Positions 8,514-14,613 of a stretch of 21,328 bases of DNA are shown here, one piece after another. A program made the position numbers and the translations under genes. The stretch's first letter is position 1, and the number at the start of each line of letters is the position of its first letter. The DNA comes from an uncultured bacterium (GTDB lineage Bacteria > Planctomycetota > UBA1135 > GCA-002686595): NCBI GenBank assembly GCA_913058555.1, contig CAJXRJ010000031.1:1-21328 (forward strand), given 5' to 3'. The notes beneath the pieces are model-generated. The model ran no database searches, had not been told where the DNA came from, and saw only the letters and a program-made list of their open reading frames with translations.

Positions 8514-8557
8514 GCGCGGTACCAGGTGGACCACCCGTGGCCCACCCGGTACCGCGC
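8514..8557. terminator. bidirectional hairpin between convergent genes
   Basis: A perfect 10-bp inverted repeat GCGCGGTACC (8514-8523) / GGTACCGCGC (8548-8557) continues, after one mismatch, into GGTGG/CCACC. That makes a ~15-bp stem around a 12-base centre. It starts 10 bases after the stop of the plus-strand gene, and its other arm touches the TAG stop of the minus-strand phosphatase. There is no T-tract on either side, so it may act as a structure-only terminator or RNA-end stabiliser for both transcripts. Confidence 0.6.
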
Positions 8558-10461
8558 TACTTCCCTGGCGTGACGCCCCGCCGTTCGATCTCGGTCGGAC
8601 GGTTCCGGCCGAGCTTTACGGTGAACGCTCCGTCGGAGTAGACCGGGGGGCGGAACTTCGAATCCGGGACCCGGATCGTGTAGAGGATCTCGCCCGTGGC
8701 TTCTTCGACGACCTGCACGACCGGCCGGTCGGTGGCGAGTTGCTCCAGAGTCTTCCCGTCGATGGCCGGCAGGAACCCCGTCGGGACGCGGCCGTCGCTG
8801 TCTGCGTAGTCGAAGGTGATGGGCCAGCCCGGGAACTGGGCCGCGTCCCCCTTCTCGGAATCCGCGAAGCGTGGCCAGCACTCCACCGTCACCTGGCGCC
8901 GCTGCTTGTGGAAACGCACCACGCCGAAGCCGTCGCCGCGCTGGGTTTCATCCTTACGGTTCGGCGGGTTCGCGTAGGCAAGCATCGAGATCCGGTTGCC
9001 GAGGCCGTCGAGGTAATCGCCCGTCCAAGGCAGTGGGCTGCCCTCCACCGGGTTCGCGCCGGCCTTCTCGTCCTTGGGCCACCACCACCGTCCGTAGATG
9101 GTGTTGACGATGGCCGGACTCGTGAAGGCGTAGGGACCGTCACCGAAGGCGTCGATGCCGTGCTTGACCATGGCCGCGAGGTGTTGGTCGCCGCACAGGT
9201 GAGGGGCCCATGCGCGGCGGATCTCACGCAGGGCGGCGTTGCGGCCCGCCTGGGGCCATGCGTTGCTGTCGAGATCGGCCAGCAACCGATTGTTCTCGGA
9301 CCCATGCAGGTGCACCGCGCCGCAAAACGCGGTTTGGGAAAGCACGCACTTCATCTCCGTGCCCGTCCAGTCCTGGCCCCAATCGTGCAGGAAACGAATC
9401 TGGCGCTCGCCCAGTAGTACAAGCTCCGGCAGGTCGATGGCGGTGCGATCGTACTTCGGGTCGTTGATGTGATCCGGCCGCGGCCCCATCTTTGGGATCT
9501 TGCCTTCGGGCCCACTCTTGAACTTGCGGTCCTCGAGAATGGCGAAGTCGATGCCGCCGACATTGAGGCTCGTGAAGTACACGCCGATACCGCGCTCGAT
9601 CGGCGCGGGGTCCACCGGATCGGGTAGGTGCCACGTCTGGCAGCGCTGGACCATGTTCACGTACTTCGGGGGATAGAAGTAACCGCCGCTCGGGCCCTGG
9701 GGATTGGTGGCCTTCTTACCGTTCTCGCCCCAGATGTTCGCCTGGCCGACGTCGTGGTCGTCGGGGATCGTGACGACGGGGCGGTCCCCGAGCACGTCAC
9801 GGAACTGCATTCCGAACTCCAGCCACCCGTAGGTGTGTTCGGTGTGGTGGTAGGACTGATCGCCCGCGAAGAAAAGGAAGTCTGGGTCGATGCGCTTCAG
9901 GTTCTCGACCAGGGTCGGACGCGGCCCAGGCGTCCGGGAGCTGTTGCAGGAGAGGTTGCCCACCACGATGGTGTCCTTGTCGATCGGGTCCCGCCGAATG
10001 AGCCCTTCAAAGAGCGCGGCTTTCCCGTGGCGAACGCGGTAGCGCACGTCGGCCGAGCTGTCCCAATCCTCCACCCGAAAGTGGGCGCTCCAGCCAAGCT
10101 CAATCACGGCCTCGGTCCCCGCGACGCTCCACTCCCCGTCCTTTCCCTGGAGCTCAAGGCGAACGCTACGCTCCTCCTCGGGGAGCAGGGGAAAGAGCTG
10201 GGCAGTGAGTTTGAGCGTACCCCGCGACTGCGTGTAGAGCGCGAACGCCACGACCTCATCCCGCGGGACCAAGAGCGGCATGGGCTGACGCTTCCTCGGC
10301 TCCTGCTTCCACCACTCGCCCGTGGATAGGGACTCCAGCCGCGGGAACCGTTCCCCAAAGACGGGCCCATCCTCCGCGGCCCCCGGCGTGTCCTGGGCGA
10401 ATGCCGTGCTAGCGCATGTGAACGGGAGGGTCGCGAGGAGGCAGCGGATCAAGACTTGCAT
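8557..10461 (-). CDS. secreted PhoD-like metallophosphatase
   Basis: The product is 634 residues. The chosen start (ATG at 10461) gives a classic signal peptide, MQVLIRCLLATLPFTCASTAFA, cut before QDTPG; the frame continues upstream to ~10605 but that part lacks signal features. After a beta-rich N-terminal region (to ~165) comes a calcineurin-like core: NLSCN (169-173), AGDQSYHH (199-206), PDDHD (233-237), SQTAFCG (near 375) and a late GDQHLA (424-429). These are arranged like the metal ligands of PhoD-type alkaline phosphatase/phosphodiesterases. The family hydrolyses phosphate esters with Fe/Ca or similar metals, so a role in the periplasm releasing phosphate is likely but the substrate is not determined. 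The C-terminal ~100 residues are beta-rich. No shared C-terminal domain is present, unlike its neighbours. It is transcribed in the same direction as the beta-helix gene, 152 bases downstream of it. Confidence 0.88.
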   Translation of the reverse strand: MQVLIRCLLATLPFTCASTAFAQDTPGAAEDGPVFGERFPRLESLSTGEWWKQEPRKRQPMPLLVPRDEVVAFALYTQSRGTLKLTAQLFPLLPEEERSVRLELQGKDGEWSVAGTEAVIELGWSAHFRVEDWDSSADVRYRVRHGKAALFEGLIRRDPIDKDTIVVGNLSCNSSRTPGPRPTLVENLKRIDPDFLFFAGDQSYHHTEHTYGWLEFGMQFRDVLGDRPVVTIPDDHDVGQANIWGENGKKATNPQGPSGGYFYPPKYVNMVQRCQTWHLPDPVDPAPIERGIGVYFTSLNVGGIDFAILEDRKFKSGPEGKIPKMGPRPDHINDPKYDRTAIDLPELVLLGERQIRFLHDWGQDWTGTEMKCVLSQTAFCGAVHLHGSENNRLLADLDSNAWPQAGRNAALREIRRAWAPHLCGDQHLAAMVKHGIDAFGDGPYAFTSPAIVNTIYGRWWWPKDEKAGANPVEGSPLPWTGDYLDGLGNRISMLAYANPPNRKDETQRGDGFGVVRFHKQRRQVTVECWPRFADSEKGDAAQFPGWPITFDYADSDGRVPTGFLPAIDGKTLEQLATDRPVVQVVEEATGEILYTIRVPDSKFRPPVYSDGAFTVKLGRNRPTEIERRGVTPGK

Positions 10462-10514
10462 GCCCCTAGCATGGGGTGCGCCCCTCTCACCCGCCAGCGC
10501 CCAGTACAGCGTGG

Positions 10515-10528
10515 GTACGGCGCCGTAC
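10515..10528. promoter_or_regulatory. perfect 14-bp palindrome upstream of the phosphatase gene
   Basis: GTACGGCGCCGTAC reads identically on both strands. It lies 54-67 bases upstream of the phosphatase ATG, in the only intergenic space that could hold its promoter. A dimeric repressor or activator site is plausible. It does not resemble the direct-repeat Pho box, so phosphate control cannot be claimed. Confidence 0.35.
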
Positions 10529-10613
10529 AAGATTGTCCCAACTCTGCCTGCAAATCGCCAAGAGGTCCGCGGCACCGATCGCCGTCCTGATCCTCTCGCG
10601 CCCACCTGGCAAA

Positions 10614-12278
10614 TCAGTGAAACGTCACGGCGAGGCCGCTCGAGAAGTTCGAGGACGCGCCGCCTCCCACGACGTCGCGGTGCCAGCCCTGAAAGTTCCA
10701 GGTTTCGCCTGCCTGCACAGCGGTGAAGGCGAGGCCTTGGGGGATCATCGTCAGCGGGATTCGCAGCGAGATGAGCCCCTCGGGGCCGCTAGTCCCCAAC
10801 TGATGGGGGCCGAAGAAACGCCCAATCGATCCGCCGAGGCAAAGGTTGCCGGTGCTGCCGCCGGGGCTCGCCGTGAAGCCCTGGATGCGGCTCGCCACGA
10901 AGGCGCCGATCTGGTTCACCGGCAGACTCGACATGGTCAACGTGAAGTCGTTGTCGCCCGCAGACGGACTTCCGGTGGCGGCGAGCAAACCGACAAGGCC
11001 GGTGGAGTTGGGCGCGGAAACGCAAATCGGGATGGGATCTCCGAACCCGCCCTCCATGGCGCCCATGTCGACGTCACCGGCAATGCGTGCAATGCCGCGC
11101 TGGTCGAGGGGCTCGAAGGTCACCTGATCGCCAGCGTCAATGACGGGGCTACCGAAGAGCGGCCGGTGCGTGAGCGTTGGTCCGCCGTTGTCCTGGAGCG
11201 GCCCGAGGAGCGGGTCGATCGGCGCGGCAAGTGTTCCGACGATGTCGCCCATGACGCCGTTCGTAAAGCCTGAGCCTGCGGGGGCGGCTCCCACGAGGTT
11301 GTGGCCAAGGGAAGTCACGCTGGCATTCGAGACACTGCCGGAGAGGATAGAACCGGACACCGTGACCTGCGTGTTGTAGTTGCCTCCAAAGATGGCCCCG
11401 CTACTGAGGATAGTAGAGTTCTTGATGGGCACGGGTCCGTTCCCTCCCCAAATCACGTCGCCCTCGTAGGGGGCATAGGTTGTGGTGGTGGCGTTCCCAG
11501 TGATCGTCGAATTGGTGATCGCGCCACTCCCACTCCGGATATAGATCGTCCCGCTATATGCAGTGTTGCCTGAGACGGTGCTTCCAAGGATCTCGACGTT
11601 GGCGCTCCTCGCGTCGATGGCTCCCCCGTAAAAGGCGTAGTTGTCGCTAATCGTGGAGTCAATGACCTGAACGTCGCCACTTAGGGTCGCGCGAATGGCA
11701 CCCCCATAGGACGATACGTAGCCGAACATTCCTGGACCCCGAATCGCATGGTTGTCCCTGACGGCGCTTCGTTGGACGAGGAGTTCACGAGCCCCAGGTT
11801 TCTGATCGATTCCAGCACCATACGCAAAGAGCCCGAAGAGCGACCGTCGGCTCACGCTCTCGTTGCCAGCCACAGTCGAATTGAGCAACGAGAGCTGTCC
11901 ATAGTTCCAAAGTCCACTGTGGCTGCCACCGGTCACGGTCACGCCGTCTAGTGTGACAGTCGCAGTCGCCTGGACCGTGACGACGGTGCCCTGCAGCGCG
12001 CCGTCGATGATCGTAACCTCGCGGCCGTCCGTGCCAATGAGCGAGACGTTCTGGGAGAGGTCAAGGAGTTCGACATACGTCCCGGCCGCGATACGGATGA
12101 CGTCGCCATTCACCGCTACCGCGACCGCTTCGCCGATTGTGCAATAGGGGTTGGCCAAGGTGCCCGCCCCGGACGCGCAGCTCGCGGAGATGTCGACGTA
12201 GACATCGGCAAGAATCGGCGAAGGCACATTCGAACCCATGAGGCTCGGGATCGTGGAAAGGGCAATGGACAGGAGCAT
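10614..12278 (-). CDS. secreted parallel beta-helix protein, choice-of-anchor Q type, with shared C-terminal domain (type A)
   Basis: The product is 554 residues, with a hydrophobic N-terminus (MLLSIALSTIPSLMGSNVPSPILA) that probably serves as a signal peptide. Residues ~26-100 match the start of polymorphic-membrane-protein-like right-handed beta-helices: YVDISASC, NPYCTIGEAVAVAVNGDVIRIAAGTY, then VSLIGTDGREVTIIDGA. Turn-by-turn repeats follow (STVAGNES, STISDNYAFYGGAI, STVSGNTAYSG, STITGN). Residues ~320-412 match the choice-of-anchor Q module: NLVG, DPLLGPLQDNGGPTLTH, GSPVIDAGD, DQRGIAR and DMGAMEGG. Residues 418-554 are the shared domain (APNSTG, GSTGNLCLGGSIGRF, GETWNFQGWHRD, SSNFSSGLAVTF). 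Such helices are often adhesins or polysaccharide-active surface proteins; no lyase active site is evident. The neighbouring genes are on the same strand. Confidence 0.87.
   Translation of the reverse strand: MLLSIALSTIPSLMGSNVPSPILADVYVDISASCASGAGTLANPYCTIGEAVAVAVNGDVIRIAAGTYVELLDLSQNVSLIGTDGREVTIIDGALQGTVVTVQATATVTLDGVTVTGGSHSGLWNYGQLSLLNSTVAGNESVSRRSLFGLFAYGAGIDQKPGARELLVQRSAVRDNHAIRGPGMFGYVSSYGGAIRATLSGDVQVIDSTISDNYAFYGGAIDARSANVEILGSTVSGNTAYSGTIYIRSGSGAITNSTITGNATTTTYAPYEGDVIWGGNGPVPIKNSTILSSGAIFGGNYNTQVTVSGSILSGSVSNASVTSLGHNLVGAAPAGSGFTNGVMGDIVGTLAAPIDPLLGPLQDNGGPTLTHRPLFGSPVIDAGDQVTFEPLDQRGIARIAGDVDMGAMEGGFGDPIPICVSAPNSTGLVGLLAATGSPSAGDNDFTLTMSSLPVNQIGAFVASRIQGFTASPGGSTGNLCLGGSIGRFFGPHQLGTSGPEGLISLRIPLTMIPQGLAFTAVQAGETWNFQGWHRDVVGGGASSNFSSGLAVTFH
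10617..11027 (-). other. shared C-terminal domain, type A, in the beta-helix gene
   Basis: 137 codons (residues 418-554) starting at IC. APNSTG, LPVNQIGAFVAS, GSTGNLCLGGSIGRF, ETWNFQGWHRD and SSNFSSGLAVTF are present, directly after the choice-of-anchor Q module. Confidence 0.7.
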
Positions 12279-12323
12279 TTTTGGATTGGGACAGGGTGTT
12301 GAGAACGTGCGAAAGGCGCGGGC

Positions 12324-12404
12324 ATGGCGCCGAAGAGCGGCAAGACGCTGGCGGGCGACGGCACGGCCAACCAGTGGCGCGAGATCAAGGCTGTGTCGCT
12401 GGCC
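12324..12404 (+). other. short coding-like relic in an intergenic gap
   Basis: From ATG 12324 about 27 codons have almost only G or C in the third position and read as a plausible protein start (MAPKSGKTLAGDGTANQWRE). After ~12405 the frame loses this character and enters hairpins downstream of the gene at 12475. I found no family for it. It may be the remnant of a decayed gene, or chance. Confidence 0.25.
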
Positions 12405-12435
12405 TTAGCGCACCCGCTAACGCGGCCGGGCTTCT

Positions 12436-12473
12436 TCGGACGGGCGACTCCCTCACACGCTCTCAGCGTCCGA
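12436..12473 (-). terminator. hairpin immediately after the 12475 gene
   Basis: TCGGACG (12436-12442) and CGTCCGA (12467-12473) form a 7-bp stem with a 24-base loop, one base after the TAG stop of the minus-strand gene. A second perfect hairpin, TTAGCG-CACC-CGCTAA (12405-12420), follows. The paralogous gene has a stem at the same place with different arm sequence. Confidence 0.4.
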
Positions 12474-12474
12474 G

Positions 12475-13341
12475 CTACAGGGTTACCTGCACTTGGTACG
12501 CGTTGGAGAGATTGGTGCCCTTGCCACAGGGCCCCAGTGGATCCCGGTACCAGACCTGGAAGTAGGCTGTCTGGCCGACCACGAAGCCGCCGGACGAGGC
12601 GAGCCCAACGGATGTGGAGAACGTGCCCGCGGGGTTCGCCGTCTGTACTGGAAAGCGAGTGAGGGAGCCCCCGACACACCGCTGGCCATCTCCGAGCAAG
12701 ACCCCTGTCTGGCTGGTTCCTGAGAACAAGATCGCTTGGGTGCTTGCGGGGAGATTGAATACGCGGAGCTCCAAGTCATCAGCAGCGAGAGACGCCGATC
12801 CCGCGAGCGCGACGAGGCGCGCACCGACGTTGTTCGAGTTGTAGCAGCCCGCCCGTAGGTCCTCGTTGTCGCACTCGCAGGAAGCGCTCAGGCCAAAACA
12901 GTACGAGGCCCCCTCGAGAGAGCGCTCCGCATCCCAGGTTCCGGTACCCACTGCCCAGGAGCCGTTCACGATGCGGTCGCCGGTCGCGTTGACGGTTCCC
13001 AAGTACGTCGTGGTGACGGTCCCGAACGCGAGCCCAAGAACAGGATGCCGAGCCTGTGCGACTCCCGCGATGGACAGGGCTCCGCCGATGAGCGTGCCCG
13101 TGAAGTACTCGCGCCCGTACCAGTTGAAGTTCGCGTCGACCCAATCAAAGTAGCCCCTCACCACGCCGCTTGGCGCTTGGCTGGTGAAGATGAGGTCAGC
13201 AGTCCAATGCGAGGACTGGTTGTTCTGGAAGCCCGACACCGTCCATGGAGCGCCCCTCAGGTCCTGGGCGCTGGAAGTCTGAGCGCTCAGCACTAGCAGG
13301 GCGGCGGTCGTCAGAACGTGGCTGATGAATCGTGGTGTCAT
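12475..13341 (-). CDS. small secreted protein with shared C-terminal domain (type B), tandem paralogue 1
   Basis: The product is 288 residues with a clear signal peptide (VLTTAALLVLSAQTSSAQ, cut before or after Gln near 26). Residues ~28-140 form an all-beta domain I do not recognise: APWTVSGFQN, SSHWTADLIF, GYFDWVDANFNWYGREYFTG, GALSIAGVA, TTTYLGTVNATGDRIVNGSW, GTWDAER. It resembles a small barrel made of alternating strands. Residues 147-288 are the C-terminal domain in its cysteine-rich form: YCFG, CECDNEDLRAGC, LPASTQAILFSG, GDGQRCVGGSLTRF, FQVWYRDP and NLSNAYQVQV. The RC-GG and W-RD motifs align with LCLGG and WHRD of the type A domain. It shares 251 of 288 positions with the protein at 13576-14442 by my hand count (~87%). 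It is presumably exported; its function is unknown. Confidence 0.85.
   Translation of the reverse strand: MTPRFISHVLTTAALLVLSAQTSSAQDLRGAPWTVSGFQNNQSSHWTADLIFTSQAPSGVVRGYFDWVDANFNWYGREYFTGTLIGGALSIAGVAQARHPVLGLAFGTVTTTYLGTVNATGDRIVNGSWAVGTGTWDAERSLEGASYCFGLSASCECDNEDLRAGCYNSNNVGARLVALAGSASLAADDLELRVFNLPASTQAILFSGTSQTGVLLGDGQRCVGGSLTRFPVQTANPAGTFSTSVGLASSGGFVVGQTAYFQVWYRDPLGPCGKGTNLSNAYQVQVTL
12478..12903 (-). other. shared C-terminal domain, type B, in tandem paralogue 1
   Basis: 142 codons (residues 147-288) with six Cys: YC, CEC, GC, RC and PC. GDGQRCVGGSLTRF and WYRDP correspond to LCLGG-IGR and WHRD of type A. The fold-level alignment is my inference. Confidence 0.6.
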
Positions 13342-13448
13342 TGGGTTGATCGTGCTCTATCCGAATGGGCTAGCGAAGATAGTCGCCAAGGGTGGCAGGC
13401 AGCCCCAGGGCCACCATGAGCCCTTGGGCTCCCCTTGGCAACCCTAAG

Positions 13449-13504
13449 GGCGACGCCCGCTGGCCGGATGCACGCGCCAATGGCGTCTTTCCTCGGATTG
13501 ACTC
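13449..13504 (-). promoter_or_regulatory. conserved upstream element, copy before the 12475-13341 gene
   Basis: On the plus strand this reads GGCGACG, a 13-16 base variable part, GGATGCAC, then CTTTCCTCGGATTG-ACTC. It lies 108-163 bases upstream of the start at 13341. The same succession occurs at 14550-14603 and 17748-17802, always upstream of a minus-strand gene. It may be a promoter or regulator site; the boxes are not assigned. Confidence 0.4.
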
Positions 13505-13516
13505 AGATCTTCCGCT

Positions 13517-13573
13517 GGGAGCGGTCCCTGAGGGCGAGACGATTGGACCACATCGCACTCAGGGACCGCTCCC
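13517..13573 (-). terminator. 16-bp perfect inverted repeat after the 13576 gene
   Basis: GGGAGCGGTCCCTGAG (13517-13532) and CTCAGGGACCGCTCCC (13558-13573) are perfect inverse complements with a 25-base loop, two bases after the stop codon of the minus-strand gene. No U-tract follows on the transcript. It is very stable and probably ends or protects the message. Confidence 0.55.
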
Positions 13574-13575
13574 GA

Positions 13576-14442
13576 CTACAGGGTCACCTGCACTTGGTAC
13601 GCGTTGGAGAGATTGGACCCTTTGCCGCAGGGGCCCGATGGGTCGCGGTACCAAACCTGGAAGTAGGCGGTCTGGCCGACCACGAAGCCGCCCGACGAGG
13701 CGAGCCCAACGGAGGTAGAGAACGTGCCGGCGAGGTTCGCGGTCTGCAGCGGAAAGCGGGTGAGGGAGCCCCCGACACATCGCTGCCCATCTCCGAGCAA
13801 GACTCCAGTCTGGGTGGTTCCAGAGAACAAGACCGCCTGGGTGCTTGCGGGGAGATTGAATACGCGGAGCTCCAGGTCATCAGCGGCGAGGGACGCCGTC
13901 CCCGTGAGCGCGACGAGGCTCGCACCGACACTGTTCGAGTTGGAACATCCTGCGCTGAGGTCCTCGTTATCACATTCGCAGGAAGCACTCAGGCCGAAGC
14001 AATATGCGGCCCCCTCAATGGAGCGCTCTGCAGCCCAGGTTCCGGTACCCACTGCCCAGGAGCCGTTCACGATGCGGTCACCGGTCGCGTTCACGGTTCC
14101 CAAGTACGTTGTGGTGGCGGTACCAAACGCAAGCCCAAGAACCGGGTGCGGAGCCCGTGCGACTCCCGCGATGGACAGAGCGCCGCCGGTCAGCGTGCCC
14201 GTGAAGTACTCGCGTCCGTACCAGTTGAAGTTCTCGTCGACCCAATCAAAGTAGCCCGTCAACGCACCACTCGGCGCTTGGCTGGTGAAGATGAGGTCAG
14301 CGTTCCAATGCGAGGAGTTGTCGTTCTGGAAGCCCGACACCGTCCATGGGGCGCCCGTGATGTCCTGGGCGTTGGAAGTCTGCGCGCTCAGCAAGAGCAG
14401 GGTGGAAGCCGTGAGTACGTGGCCGATGAGTCGTTGCATCAT
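13576..14442 (-). CDS. small secreted protein with shared C-terminal domain (type B), tandem paralogue 2
   Basis: The product is 288 residues, exactly the length of its neighbour. I start at the first of two adjacent Met codons (14442) because it aligns with the paralogue's start and precedes the signal peptide (VLTASTLLLLSAQTSNAQ); the frame is open to 14574 but the extension is Pro/Arg-rich and overlaps the conserved upstream element. It has the same architecture as its paralogue: an unrecognised beta domain (~28-140), then residues 147-288 with the YCFG, CECDNEDLSAGC, GDGQRCVGGSLTRF and FQVWYRDP motifs. All six cysteines of the C-terminal domain are kept. Differences cluster in the signal peptide and at exposed-looking positions (for example DLSAGCSNSNSVGAS against DLRAGCYNSNNVGAR). 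It is the upstream partner of a tandem duplication. Confidence 0.85.
   Translation of the reverse strand: MMQRLIGHVLTASTLLLLSAQTSNAQDITGAPWTVSGFQNDNSSHWNADLIFTSQAPSGALTGYFDWVDENFNWYGREYFTGTLTGGALSIAGVARAPHPVLGLAFGTATTTYLGTVNATGDRIVNGSWAVGTGTWAAERSIEGAAYCFGLSASCECDNEDLSAGCSNSNSVGASLVALTGTASLAADDLELRVFNLPASTQAVLFSGTTQTGVLLGDGQRCVGGSLTRFPLQTANLAGTFSTSVGLASSGGFVVGQTAYFQVWYRDPSGPCGKGSNLSNAYQVQVTL
13579..14004 (-). other. shared C-terminal domain, type B, in tandem paralogue 2
   Basis: 142 codons, with the same six cysteines and motifs as paralogue 1. Differences include R/S, Y/S, N/S and R/S in the loop following the CEC motif. Confidence 0.6.
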
Positions 14443-14549
14443 TTGATAGATCGCTCTCTGTCCTAGGGTTGGCTGGCGAGGAGGATCGCCGAGGTTGGCA
14501 GGCGGTTTCAGGACATCCCTGACTCCATTGGTTCCCGTCCAACCCCTAA

Positions 14550-14603
14550 GGCGACGCCGAACCGGGGGATGCACACCCCGATCGCTCTTTCGTTCCGAAT
14601 GCG
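14550..14603 (-). promoter_or_regulatory. conserved upstream element, copy before the 13576-14442 gene
   Basis: On the plus strand it reads GGCGACG, 14 variable bases, GGGGATGCACACCC, then GCTCTTTCGTTCCGAATG. It lies 108-161 bases upstream of the start at 14442. Against the kinase copy, the first 29 bases match at 23 positions with no gap. It sits just below the 3' end of the kinase gene (14614). Confidence 0.45.
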
Positions 14604-14613
14604 TCGCTCGAGC

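Noticed and set aside
10462..10605. 48-codon N-terminal extension of the phosphatase
   Set aside because: The signal peptide starts at the ATG at 10461; the extension has no signal features and contains the palindrome.
13435..14466. 343-codon plus-strand open frame opposite paralogue 2
   Set aside because: Antisense to a gene with a signal peptide and a close paralogue; the frame is not kept intact opposite paralogue 1.
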